NCBI GenBank assembly: GCA_018136815.1
Contig: CM030937.1
Span: 5,756,526 to 5,820,525 of the forward strand
Direction: 5' to 3'
From: Isochrysis galbana
Taxonomy: Eukaryota; Haptophyta; Isochrysidales; Isochrysidaceae
Length of the DNA: 64,000 bases
Each line of letters opens with the position of its first letter. The first letter of the stretch is position 1. A model generated the notes under the pieces. It saw nothing but the letters and a program-made list of their open reading frames with translations. It had not been told where the DNA came from and made no database searches. The translations under genes and the position numbers were made by a program. Below are positions 43,645-54,581 of the stretch, piece after piece.

Positions 43645-44418
43645 TTACATGCCGAGGAGCTCTCGGATGGTGGTTTCTGCCTCCAAAGGTGAGTCCGCAG
43701 CATGGTACCGGGCCACAGGGATGCCGTTCTTGTCCAGGAGGAACTTTTCATAGTTCCACGCGATGTCGCACCCGCCGCAATCGGCGAAGCGCGGTGCTTT
43801 GCGCTTGAGAAAGCGGTAGAGCGGGTCAGCGGTCGGACCATTGACGTCGACGGTGTCGAAGACAGTGAAGTAGCCGAGGCCGGCGGGGATACCCACCTTT
43901 GTGTGCATGTAGGCGCGCTCGCACTCCGGCGAGCCGGGCGCCTGCCCTCCAAACTGGTTGGACGGGAACGCCAACACCTGAAACCCAGCGCTGCCGTATC
44001 GGTTGAGCAGTGCGCGGATGCCGGGGTAGTTGACGTTCTGCAAGCCTCAGCTGGAGGCAACGTTGACGATGAGCGTCGCCTTCGCACGGAACTTGCTGAG
44101 CGAGGTACGCGCTCCGGAGAGGAGAACCGAGGCCTCGTAAGCGGAGCTGAGATCGGTCGTGAACCAGCTGGGCGGCTGTGCTCCCTGCGGGCCGATGGGT
44201 GCCCCGTCGCAGCGGCAGCCCTCTGCGGCACAGTTCACTTTGGCTGGCATGCCCCCTTGTGCGAGAAGAGAGGACGAGGCGGAGAGGAGGGCAGGCGTGG
44301 CGGGGGTCGTTGGGCTCTGTGGGGCGAGGGTGAGGAGGAGGAGCAGGAGGAGGGCGTTCGCAGCCAGCGAGGCGCGGAGGAGCATGGGTGGCGAGCCCCG
44401 CTCCGCCTCGAGCCACAT
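43645..44418 (-). CDS. GPX: selenocysteine glutathione peroxidase, secretory
   Basis: One exon, minus strand. ATG 44418 (MWLEAERGSPPMLLRASLAA) or ATG 44385 starts a protein with a hydrophobic signal (LLLLLLLTLAP). The mature part has ATLIVNVASSUGLQNVNYPG, where U is an in-frame TGA at 44049-44047 (residue 124 from 44418). This is the GPx active site NVASxUG. Further GPx motifs follow in the same frame: AFPSNQFGGQAPG (catalytic Gln), WNYEKFLLDKNG (catalytic Trp/Asn) and a stop TAA at 43647-43645. Total is 257 codons including Sec. The reading frame is intact on both sides of the TGA, and a SECIS candidate lies downstream, so it is a selenoprotein and not a broken gene. It reduces peroxides with glutathione or thioredoxin. 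It probably acts in the ER, secretory path or plastid periphery. The opposite-strand long frame is a shadow. Confidence 0.9.
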
Positions 44419-45858
44419 CGGGCGGGCGGGGGCTGTCCCGCTCCGGTCGAGGAGAGGGGGGCGGGGGGGAGGGCGCCGCCGTCTGTGGGGGGCCGCCGGG
44501 AGAGAAGCAACTCTCTTCTCTGCGGCGTGTGGGTCGCGAGTCTCGGGGGGGGGGCCCGCGTCCACTATTATTATTTTGGGGGTTTAGGCTAGATTGACGA
44601 GTGCCCAGCCCCTCCCTGCCAGAAGGCAACGGCGGAGGGCGGAGGGTGGTTGGGCAGGCCCACCCCATACTGAGGACGGGGGGGGGGGGAGGGCGGCGCG
44701 AGGCCCCCCCATTGTACATTGTACCCCCCCACTAAAAAAAAATAGGATGCGGGGCTTCACAGAGCTAGCGCGGTGACTTACGGCGTAGTAGTACGTAGTA
44801 CGGTTGTAGATCCGTGCATGCCAAGTGGCAGCGCAGTAGCTCAGGACGGCGGGTAAAGGTTCTCGCCCCCCCATGAGGGGGTCGAGAGAGATAGTGCGGG
44901 GGAGGGCGCGGCCCCTGCCCGTACGCAACCAAGCCATAAGGCGTAAGGCGAGTCGCGAGCATCCATTTACCGCATTTACATTTACGTAGTACTAGTAGTA
45001 CTAGTACAACATCAACATCGTAGCATTTCGTGTCCCAGTGCGCTTGCTGTGCACCAATGCCTAAGTAGCAGCAAGGCGAGCCTACCCTAACCCTAACCCT
45101 AGCTGCGAGCTAGGCGGGACTGCGGGACTTGATCTACATCACACACAAAAGGCAACAATTGGGCACCTAACGACTCACACGGGCAGCAGCCAGGATAGAG
45201 GATAGCAAACACTAAGGCCAACCACTACACGGGATAGTCGGTGCACTGCGCCATGACAACTATTTCGGTGACGTCTTAGCGCTTAACTCGCATCAGCCGC
45301 AAGGCTCCGATTATCCGGTCCCGCAGTACATGCCCGTAGCTACCTGTACCAAGTGTGTGGAATCCGTGTGAGGGCCCTCACCCTCAAGCCGACCTAATTT
45401 GTGTGCACGCTTCATCTCGAATCCCTAGTCACGCCGGCAAGGTCTCTCCTTAATCGAAAGAATCGTCGCCGTATGCATTCTTTCGCAGCCGCCGCGCAGG
45501 CGTGTCGCCGCCCGGAAGGGTTCCTGAGCTTGTTGATAGATCGGACCGTTCCCGCACGGCACGCCAAGCACCCGAGGCTCCATGCTGCTGCGCCCGAGCT
45601 CGGACAGCCTCCCACGAGTCGGGGCGGTGAGTAGAGACGCCATCATCGACAACTGTGAGCATGGCCAGGGGCTGGGGGTAAGGAAGCGCGGGAAGGGGCA
45701 TCACAAGCCAAGATCCCACAGTGGCGTGCGAGCCTGCGAAAGTTCGTCATGATGTCCAAGCCATTGTGCAAGCCCCCGAGGCGCGCACACGAAAGAGCAT
45801 AGGAGGCGAGCACGTGCTGCCAGGCCAGCCCTCTGCGCAACTCTGTGCGCCGCACCAC
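44419..45858. other. GPx leader, GC-rich repeat piece and interstitial telomere-like repeat
   Basis: 44419-44560 is G/GA-rich here, i.e. pyrimidine-rich in the GPx sense. 44594-44760 matches the right part of the GC-rich composite repeat (2264-2400): GTGCCC, CTGCC arms, GGCAGGCCCACCCC, then GGCGCGAGGCCCCCC. 45083-45101 contains three CCCTAA-type units. 45400-45858 is the 3' flank of the OCIA-like gene with no gene of its own. Confidence 0.55.
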
Positions 45859-47097
45859 TCACGCACCTTCCGGCGCAGCAGCCTCATCCGCGAAACGGCC
45901 TGCCGCGTCCGGAAAGCCGACACCTGTGTCGCTAAACATTCCCTTCGGCTCGGCGGCCAACTTGCCCGTTACATCAGTCTCGGAATGCTGGCTGTGCAAG
46001 CCCGCATTATGCGAGCGTGCGACGATCCTTGCACCATTGGCCAGTCCCGTATCATGCGCACGGACGTCCAAGGGCAGCCCGCGCTGCTCGACGGACGGCG
46101 GCGGCGACATGCGCCCAACCTTGCCCCAATACATGTCCCCTGCCCCGCCTTCGCGGATCGTGGTAATCTCTGCCCCGAAGTCTCCGCTGTCGTGGTAACT
46201 GGTGGCTGTCCCCATGGTGCGCTGCTTGTGCCGTTGCCGGATCTCTTCCCAGCTCGTGGCCCGGCGGCCGCTTCCGACCGCGCCGTCCGTGTCGACATTG
46301 TCGGTGCCTCGCTCAAACATGCCCGCGATCCTCCTGCTGCCATTGTAGTGGAAGGACGGTTCGACCACTCGCCTTCCGCCGCTCGGTGTGCGCTCCTCGG
46401 CGCCCTCTTCGCCCGCCCATGCGCCGTCAGGCGCGGACCATCCCGCACCGTGGGAAGAGGCCTCGGCCGGCCCATCCTTCTCGACACCACGGTCGGTGCT
46501 CCCGCTGATTCCAAGGATGTCGGACAGAGGCACTCCACCCTGCCCATATGGCCCCTTGCCGATTGCGCCGTGTGGCTCAGAGGCATTGCGCATGCCTGCC
46601 TCGGCCGCATGCTGCTGTTCCGTCATCTGCCGGTGGAGGACGCGGACGGCCTGCCGCCCGCCGACCTCGAGGATGCGCTCGGCCTGCTCAGCGAGCTCAG
46701 ATGGCTCTCCCCGCGTGCGCGCCTCTTCTCCGAAGCGCAGCAGATCGATGAGCGCTGGCTGATTGCACTTGAAGTTGGCGTAGATGTGGCCGAGGAGCGC
46801 ACCCGTCATTGTGACAGCAAGCGCATGCGGCCGAGGCAGGCGGAGCGAGCGAGCACCCACGCCGGCGGTGAGAAGTCCCGCAAGCTCTCCGGCGCCAGAG
46901 TAGATGGCCGCACGCCTCTCACAACGAGAGAGCAGCTCCCTTTCGCTCTCGGAAGGCGTGTAGCGGACGGCTCGTACCCAGTAGTGGAGGGCGGCAAATG
47001 CTTCCGACGCCTTGCGGTCGTTGATCGACGAGAGGAGGTGCGAGGTGCGAGAGGTTGTCGAGGAGGAGGAGGCCTCGTCGTGCCAGTGTGTCTCCAT
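45859..47097 (-). CDS. OCIA-domain-like membrane protein
   Basis: A single exon of 412 residues from ATG 47097 (METHWHDEASSSSTTSRTSH). Residues ~50-115 form a Cys/Arg-containing helix, then two hydrophobic helices (GELAGLLTAGVGARSL and PHALAVTMTGALLGHIYANF), followed by KCNQPALIDLL. This arrangement resembles the OCIA domain ('eCr.ESFw.rglp.s', two helices, then 'SYv..C..kl'), found in mitochondrial inner-membrane proteins that help assemble respiratory complexes. Most of the remainder is low-complexity and polar, with a short helix SWEEIRQRHKQRT near residue 280, also a recurrent motif in such proteins. Family assignment is tentative. The leader upstream (47100-47400) is CT-rich in the sense direction. 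The plus-strand frame is a shadow. Confidence 0.55.
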   Translation of the reverse strand: METHWHDEASSSSTTSRTSHLLSSINDRKASEAFAALHYWVRAVRYTPSESERELLSRCERRAAIYSGAGELAGLLTAGVGARSLRLPRPHALAVTMTGALLGHIYANFKCNQPALIDLLRFGEEARTRGEPSELAEQAERILEVGGRQAVRVLHRQMTEQQHAAEAGMRNASEPHGAIGKGPYGQGGVPLSDILGISGSTDRGVEKDGPAEASSHGAGWSAPDGAWAGEEGAEERTPSGGRRVVEPSFHYNGSRRIAGMFERGTDNVDTDGAVGSGRRATSWEEIRQRHKQRTMGTATSYHDSGDFGAEITTIREGGAGDMYWGKVGRMSPPPSVEQRGLPLDVRAHDTGLANGARIVARSHNAGLHSQHSETDVTGKLAAEPKGMFSDTGVGFPDAAGRFADEAAAPEGA

Positions 47098-50000
47098 CGG
47101 GAAGGGGGAGGGGAAGGGAGAGCGAGAGAGGGAGTGGCAAAGGGAGAGAGAGCGAGAGGTGCGAGAGTTGCAAGGGTGGGGGAGTGGGGGCGCGCGGGGG
47201 GGGGCAGTACTTAACGTAGCGAGGATTGTACGTATGTATTTGTGGGGGAAGAGAGGGGTGGTATTAAAGGGTATGAGGGAGGAGGGAGGGACAGAGAGAG
47301 GAGATGTGGTGAGGCGAGGAGGAGGTGAGGAGGGAGAGAGTGTAGGGGGAAAGAGGTGAGAGGGGCGGGGGGCGGCCCATCGATAGGAGGGATAGAGAAA
47401 GCTCCATTAGGATATGTCGGAGGTGTGGGGGGGAAGAGAGAGGAGGACGACTGGGGAGAGAGGGTCACGGAAACTCACGGAAGAAGGAAAGAGAAAAGGG
47501 GAGAGAAAAGGACACGAGTGGAGAAGGGCGTGAGAAGGGCGCCTCTCGGGGCGGGGATTGGATGGGTGGGAGGGTACAATAGTATACTACTATACTACAC
47601 TACGGCGGTCTCGAGCGTTCTGGGTTGGGGGCGCCCCTCGAGGGAGCGAGCATTCATTCTGGTATTCTGGTTCTGGGCCTCGATAGGGAACACGGCCCTC
47701 GTTTCCGTTATGGTGCGATTCCTGTTCTAGACGAGATCGCCGACAGATCGCCCTTTGATCGTTGTCCGTCGCGTCTGATTGGAGTGTTTGGGATCGATTT
47801 GAGTCGAGTTATGCGAGAAAAGTCGTGGGACGAGAGTCGTGCTGGTGCTGAGTGCTGAGTCGTAGGTCGTAGGGTGTAGGGTGTAGGGTGTAGGTGTAGG
47901 TGTAGTGTTTCCTGGGTATGTCTGTGTCCGTCGTCCTGTCGTCAGTCGTTCATCCGTCGCTCTCGCTCTCTTCGTCTCGCTCGTCTACCACTCATACCTC
48001 ATTTCATACGCTTCTACAGTCTCTGCCCTCTCCTTGCCAGCCCCAGCCCCTGCCATCAGAGCCCTCCCCTCGATCGCCCTCGCCTCTCGCCGCTCGCTCG
48101 ATGTGACTTTCGCCGCCGTCCTCGTCCTCGCCCTCGCCCAAGCGCCAAGCCCGCCTTCCCGCCTTCCCATGCTGAATGCTGACGGGCTTGATTGAGACTG
48201 TCAGCGTCTCAGAAATCGTTCCTACCGCCGCGCCTACCGCCGGCTTGGCGCTTGGTTTCCTCCTCATTGTCCTTAGACCCTCACTCAGGCCCTCACTCAG
48301 GATGTGAAGGGGCGGGGGGGGGGGGTTGGCGTTGGGGCGATATCGATATATATGCTGCGATATGTGATATGTGGCGATTGGCGAAGGGGGGGGCTTGGGA
48401 AATGGGAAATGGGAAATGGGAGCCCCCGAGCCCCCCCGCCCCGGGTACTGTATTTGGTACCGTATATTTGGCTGAAGGCCAATTACAGACTTTATTTACC
48501 GTTACCGTATTTGGTATTTGGAACCCCCCTCACAATCACAATCACAATACACAAAATATTTCCCATCTAGGATTGTGTTGAGCGGGAGCGGGAGCGACTG
48601 GCGACTGGCGACTGGACTGGAACTACAGCAAGAGGGTGCAACTTGAGAGGGTGCAACCTCAGCCCCATGCCCACCCGTTGCCCGAAATCGGTGCGCAGCC
48701 CTCGGGCATAGTGTCCCCTCAGTCCATCTGGCCGCGGAGGTTCGGAGCTCACCCATTGAGTCTCGTCAGAGCCGCCCAAAGTCGGGCACTCTGAGTGAGG
48801 TCCTCCATTGCTCCTCCCCCCCCCCGCGCGCGGACCCTCCGTCGTGAGCCGTCGCACGATACCCGACACGCTTGCGGGAGTACCTCCCAGCTGACCCATG
48901 TCGCGGGCCACCACATGTCTAGGGTACCAATCCTGCGACGACCAGAGCTCAGCCCACTCACAACCACTCGAACGACATGCCGAGACAGGTGCGCACGTGC
49001 GCCCCCTTTGGAGAAACCTCCAAAGTCGGGGCATGTGGCCATTCCAGGCATAGACTCGCCCTTCCCAGCCGAAATTTCGGGGTGAGCGGGCGTTCGCGCT
49101 GCGGCACAGCCCAAATCACCCCAACGAGCGGCTGTTGGAACCAGCGAGCGCTGCACTTTCTCTCTCCCTGGGCGGCGCTCCGCGCTTTATGCCTGCTCAA
49201 AGCCGCCTCTACCTCTTGCATCACTTCACTGGCGCTCATGCGGGCGAGTAGGGGCGGTGATCGCGTGCAGGTGGGGCGCCGCTCTTGATTTCTCTCCTTT
49301 CCTCCTCGTCGCGCGAAGCGGCACGCCAGCTGGTAGAAAGAATGAGCTAGTGGGCGCGTTTCACGTCGAATTTGGCCGTAGTTTTTGTGTCAGAAGGTTT
49401 GTATGTCCAGTGCGAGCCGCCCGCCGGAGTGATGAGTCCTCGGGTGGCGTCTGTGTTGAGCGGCCGACTTTGTGCTTTGTACCCCGACGACACAGCGGTG
49501 CTGGGGTAGAAGTAATCTCGAGTCTTAAAATAATATTCGTCGAGCGAATGGGGTCATGTGCTTCTGGTGGGCTCTCTAGATCAATGGTATCGACCTAGAA
49601 CTCAAATATCAAATATCAATAAAAACTGAAGGTGTGGTGAATCTCCAAGAGCTTTTGAAGTTTGGGGTACAATGTAGCATTTGGGGTACAAAACACGGCC
49701 CCTTTATCCGCTAGGGGGGGGGGGAGGGGGGGAGGGGGGCGTATTGTCTTAATTTTTTTATATCCATTTCACGGGGGCATTCGTAAAAAAATAACCAAAC
49801 CTGAGGCGTTGCAGCCTCTCACTACAGCAAGCTACAAGGATCGTCGTCGTCAATGGGGCCTGAGGCTGTGGTCGGCGGTCGGCGGTCGGCGACGGTGTCC
49901 CTTGCAAGGGTCCCTTGGCCTGATGGCTGGTGATTAGTGATTATCGATTATCGGTCTCCTCCGTCCTCCGAGCCTAGCTAGGCCTAGGCCTAGGCCTAGG

Positions 50001-50794
50001 AGCCTAGGAGAGGCTCTGCGGCTCTGCGCTCTACGATCTACGAACTACGAACGCATCTGGCATCTGGGATCATCTTCATCTTCCGTCACGGCCGTTTCAT
50101 CTCTTAGAGAATCGGCGTACCCGGAGCCAAATAACTGGACTGGATGGCGGGCCCGGGATTGGAGGCTCGGCGACGAGATCGGTCCAAAGCCTGAAGCCCT
50201 CGCGCCGTAGCTACGGAGCTACGTACGGAGCGCGTGATGGCACCGTGCCAAAAAAAAATCCGAAGTTTTTTTGTCTCGTTGGTTGTTGGTTACCGTTGCA
50301 CGAAGGGGAAAAGCAGAGGAGAGGAAGCGAGCTGGCTGAGCAGAGGCGGCTGCGCGTCCGACCCCCGGGGGAACCCTTGTGTATGAGGTTGCTAGCCAAT
50401 GATACTGTGAAAGAAGCTGCGAGGTCGAGTTGAAAGCGAGCCTAGCAGCCTCATCTACTCTCTCTCTCCTCTTCTCTCTAATCTCTCCTTCTCTCTCTCT
50501 CTCTCTCTCTCCTCCCTCCCTCCCACCGACACACACCCCCCGCCCCCTCTTCTTCTCTTCTTGCCCACCATCATATCTATAGGAGAAAGTACTTTAGTCT
50601 ACCTTATTCAAAGTATCTCTTTCTTTTCCTCTGGCGTTTCCCGTTATCGCTCACTCCTCTGGCGAGTCGTTCGCCTCGAGCGCTGGGCAAGGGCTCTCCC
50701 CTCTCTTCCCTCTCTCCGCTCTCCCGTCCCTTGCCTCCCTCGCGTCAGGGGCGGTGCACTGACCAGCAGTCAGAGAAGAGGCGCGCCTCATACG
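47098..50794. other. long intergenic stretch with repeats, no firm gene
   Basis: 47100-47540 is purine-rich low complexity. 47865-47910 has GGTGTAG tandem units. 48300-48560 is G-rich with GGGAAATGGGAAAT. 48575-48620 has GGGAGCG and GACTGGC tandem units, and 48635-48662 is a GTGCAACYTGAG repeat. 48500-49240 is open on the minus strand in pieces (one starts MSASEVMQEVEAALSRHKAR) but no family was recognised. 49755-49822 matches 28600-28670. 49976-50012 holds CCTAGG tandem units. 50450-50530 is a CT tract leading into CFAP251. Confidence 0.5.
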
Positions 50795-51894
50795 ATGGGC
50801 GAGCCGGCCAACGCGCTCACCCTCGAGTGGGCCTTTGGCTTCTCTCGCAGCGGAGGAGTGCATTCGCTCTGTGATGAGCACCGCTCGGCCCTCTTCTACT
50901 CCTCTTCCCACACAGGCGTGATCTACGACCTGGTCTCGCGCACGCAGCTGCTGTTGCAGGGCCACTGCAATGCCATCTCAGCCACTGCAGCCTCTGAAGA
51001 CCGCACGCGGCTGGTCTCTGCCGACGCGGGCCCAGACTCGATGATTGTGCTGTGGGACTCCTACTCGGCCAAGCCGATCAAGTCGATCCATTCGCCCCAC
51101 CCGCATGGTGTGGCGACGCTCGACCTGACGCCCGATGGGCGGTACTTGGCGACCCTCTCGGCCGGTCCGGGTCCGCAGGTGCTCTCCGTCTGGGACCTTG
51201 AGGCAGGGGGCGATGCGCCACTCTTCTCAGCACAAGTTGGCACAGAGGAGGAGCCGGTTGAGACCCAGACGTCGGTCCGCTTCAAGCCGGACGATCCGAC
51301 AGAGCTCGTCACAAACGGCACATCACTCGTCATATTCTGGTCATCCGTCGGCGGCGAACTCGCCCACTACGCCCCCCCCCCCGCAGCTGGCGTGCTCAAG
51401 CAACGCGTGGGTGCGCTCACCACCACCCTCTTCCTGCCTGGGAGTGACCGGGCCATCTCGATGACAGCTGATGGCGACTCAGTGCTGTGGGGCAAGGTGG
51501 CGACGTTGGAGCTCCCAGAGATGGAGGTGTCAGAGCGGCGCGCCATCAAGCTGGTCAAGCTTCACTCGGCCGCCATCCAGTGTGCCACTGTAATTGGCAA
51601 CCTCCTCGTGACGGGCGGCGCAGAGGGCCATGTGAGTCGCTAGCCGCACCAGCATGCTCGCTGTGCCGCTGCCTATCCCTCGCGCGGCGCGGTTCGGGCC
51701 CGCGTCCGCACCTTGGCTCCCACTGGCTTGCCGCGTCTCGGTCCCTTGCCCACCCTGCCCGCATCGGGCTCGAAGTCAGTGGTGAGCTGCTGCACAATTC
51801 CGCTCGCTGCAGGTGCGCATCTTCACTCACGATCTGCGCGTGGTCGCATGGTTCGAGGAGCTCGACGCCGGCCCGATCACAGACATCTCTTTTG
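50795..51894 (+). CDS. CFAP251: CFAP251/WDR66-like WD40 flagellar protein, 5' part
   Basis: Two visible exons, 50795-51631 and 51813-51894, joined in phase 0 (GGCCAT|GTGAGT ... CTGCAG|GTGCGC); the second runs into the assembly gap. The protein starts MGEPANALTLEWAFGFSRSG, the start typical of CFAP251 (L-x-W-x-FG), and continues with WD40 blades: LVSADAGPDSMIVLWDSYSA, TPDGRYLATLSAG then VLSVWDLEAGG, TNGTSLVIFWSSVGGEL, ITGGAEGH-like LLVTGGAEGH and VRIFTHDLRVVAWFEEL. CFAP251 is part of the calmodulin- and spoke-associated complex of motile axonemes. About 300 residues of a protein usually three to four times longer are present. Beyond the gap there is only satellite DNA, so the rest lies in the gap or the assembly is misjoined. 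The orthology call is from blade pattern and N-terminus only. Confidence 0.7.
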
Positions 51895-51994
51895 NNNNNN
51901 NNNNNNNNNNNNNNNNNNNNNNNNNNNNNNNNNNNNNNNNNNNNNNNNNNNNNNNNNNNNNNNNNNNNNNNNNNNNNNNNNNNNNNNNNNNNNN
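51895..51994. other. assembly gap (100 N)
   Basis: One hundred Ns separate a CFAP251 exon from a tandem satellite; a collapsed satellite array is a likely reason for the gap. Confidence 0.99.
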
Positions 51995-53510
51995 CGGTCG
52001 CGCTCGAAAGTTGGGCACTCCGGCCCATCGGCGAGTGACGTTGGCGTGTTGTCGGCGCCATAGACGGCCGATTACGGTGCGATGCGCGCGGGCGGCGGCG
52101 GCGATTGGCGTGGCTGCTAGGTCGGCATCTGTGGATATGGTGTATGGTGGGCCAGACTATCCCAGTGGATGACCAAGAAAGCGCCGGCAGCGCGCCCGGT
52201 CGCGCTCGAAAGTTGGGCACTCCGGCCCATTCGCCGAGAGTGACCGTGGGCGTGTTGTCGGCGCCATAGACGGCCGATTACGGTGCGATGCGCGCGGGCG
52301 GCGGCGGCGATTGGCGTGGCTGCTAGGTCGGCATCTGTGGATATGGTGCCTGGTGGGCCATTCTATCTAAGTGGATGACCAAGAAAGCGCCGGCAGCGCG
52401 CCCGGTTGCGCTCGAAAGTTGGCACTCCGGCCCATTCGGACGAGTGACGTTGGCGTGTTGTCGGCGCCATAGACGGCCGATTACGGTGCGATGCGCGCGG
52501 GCGGCGGCGGCGATTGGCGTGGCTGCTAGGGCGGCATCTGTGGATATGGTGCCTGGTGGGCCAGATGATCCCAGTGGGAGACCAACAAAGCGCCGGCAGC
52601 GCGCCCGGTCGCGCTCGAAAGTTGGGCACTCCGGCCCATTCGGCCGAGTGACGTTGGCGTAGTCATCGGCGCCATAGACGGCCGATTACGGTGCGATGCG
52701 CGCGGGCGGCGGCGGCGATTGGCGTGGCTGCTAGGTCGGCATCTGTGGATATGGTGTCTGGTGGGCCATTCTATCTGAGTTGATGACCAAGAAAGCGCCG
52801 GCAGCGCGCCCGGTCGCGCTCGAAAGTTGGGCACTCCGGCCCATTCGGCCGAGTGACGTTGGTGTGTTGTCGGCGCCATAGACGGCCGATTACGGTGCGA
52901 TGCGCGCGGGCGGCGGCGGCGATTGGCGTGGCTTCTAGGTCGGCATCTATGGATATGGTGCCTGGTGCGGCATTTTATCCCAGTGGGAGACCAAGAAAGC
53001 GCCGGCAGCGCGCCCGGTCGCGCTCGAAAGTTGGGCACTCCGGCCCATCGGCCGAGTAACGTTGGCGTGTTGTCGGCGCATAGACGGCCGACTATGGCGC
53101 AATGCGCGCGGGCTGCGGCGGCGATTGGCATGGCTGCTAGGGCGGCTTATTTGGATATCGCGCCTGGTGCGGCATTCTTTTCCAGTGGGAGACCGAGAAA
53201 GTGCCGGCAGCGCGCCCGGTAGCGTTCGGAAGTTGGGCGCTCGGCCCGTTCGGCCGGGTGACGTTAGCGTAGTCATCGGCGCCACACACGGCCGTCGATT
53301 TCGCGATGCGCGCGGGCGGCGGCGGCGATTGGCGTGGCTGCTAGGTCGGCATCTATGGATATGGTGCCTGGTGCGGCATTCTATCCCAGTGCGAGACCGA
53401 GAAAGCGCCGGCAGCGCGCCCGGTAGCGTTCGAAAGTTCGGTACTCGAGCGCATCTTGGTACGTTAACGTTCGGGCGGTTTTCGCGCCAATGCCGATATT
53501 CGACAAGATG
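51995..53510 (+). repeat. ~204-bp satellite, 7-8 tandem units
   Basis: The block GCGCTCGAAAGTTGGGCACT recurs at 51999, 52201, 52407, 52610, 52815, 53019, 53221 and 53425 (periods 202-206 bp). Units share GACGGCCGATTACGGTGCGA, GGCGATTGGCGTGGCTGCTA and GCGCCGGCAGCGCGCCCGGT. The first five or six units differ by a few bases; the last two are more diverged, as expected at the edge of an array. Long frames through it repeat in all directions and are not genes. Confidence 0.95.
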
Positions 53511-54581
53511 TGCGAGGCTGGAGAGGGCAACTCGCTCGGCCACTAGGGCAGCATATCTTGATTTGACGTCGTTTGCTGTCACTAGTTGAAAGGGATGAAA
53601 AAAAAGACCATGCCGTCCGCCCGGTCGTGGTGCCAAATTAGCCGCTCTAGCCCTTGGTGACTAGTGGTCAACGTAAACGTCTTGAGTTTTGTGATACGTT
53701 CGTACACATTTAAGTGCAAAATTATGAGCTTGACTTATGGTCCAGTGTGCATAGAACCACGCCTTGTAGACCCAGTGAGTTGGCGTCCAAGGTTTCCTCG
53801 TCATTCCATGCTTGTGCCCCGCATGAAGAGCCTCACTAAAAATATACCGGAGGGGGGCCCGACTGTATTTCGCGCACCGTCTTCGAAGGCCTGAAATTCG
53901 GTATTTTTCGAAAATTTCGCCGGAGAACCCCCAATTTTTTTTGCTGATCCATCCTACCGGAACCTATAGGGAGCTTATTTTGCCCTTCATTCATCCATTG
54001 TAGCTGGTGCCCTCCGCACCCGCATAGTGAGTGACCGGGCTAGTAGAGACGGGGAGACCTGGACCTAGTAGGTAGTAGGTGTGTAGCCCAGAATCTTCAG
54101 ATGTTTTTTTTCTTGTTCTCTTTCCCCCTTCTCTGTTCGGTTCCCTCTCTTCCAGTTGGTTCCTAATGCTTTACGGCTAGGCGCGCGTCCCCCCCCCCCC
54201 TATACCAGCAGGTTGAGGTTGAGGGGACTGGGACTGGGCTTTCGGCTTGATGCTTGATGGCACCAGGGGGTGGATCAAGGTCGACCGGTCCTGAGCTAGT
54301 CGACCGGCCTAAGTCATACATCCGAGCTAGCCCGCTATCTCCCCACAGCCCTTCCCACCAGACATAGCCGTGTTGAGCACGCAGCACGGTCACCGACGCC
54401 AAACCCCAAGCGCAGTAGGTTTTAGAGAGGAGTTAGCCTTTTCAGCGACCCGTAAACCGTAAAATCATCACCCCAAAATCCCTCGGTTGCACCGCGCGCG
54501 CGCGGCTGCCCGCTTCTCGCTCTCTTCCATCTGCTCGCTCCCCGGCTTTTGCCCCTGCCGCCCCCCGCATCGCTTTTCTCG
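53511..54581. other. intergenic, dispersed repeat R2 copy 2 at 53882-54025
   Basis: 53882-54025 matches 15638-15790 (GGTATTTTTCGAAAATTT, CTATAGGGAGCTTATTT, GGTGCCCTCCGCACCC). 54020-54035 is AGTGAGTGACCGGGCTAG, the inverted form of the 14408/32193 motif. 54086-54110 is the inverted LINE-flank motif (AGCCCAGAATCTTCAGATG). The last ~100 bp are pyrimidine-rich and precede the exostosin gene. Confidence 0.6.

Noticed and set aside
44047-44049. TGA read as a stop that would make the GPx a pseudogene
   Set aside because: The TGA sits at the GPx catalytic position, both flanking frames are intact and in phase, and a SECIS-like fold follows the true stop.
48502-49239. Possible multi-exon gene on the minus strand
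   Set aside because: Pieces such as MSASEVMQEVEAALSRHKAR are open but no splice model gave a coherent family; left as intergenic.
51995-53510. Regularly spaced repeats as a CRISPR array
   Set aside because: Units are ~204 bp and homologous along their entire length with no unique spacers, in a eukaryotic spliced-gene context; this is a satellite.
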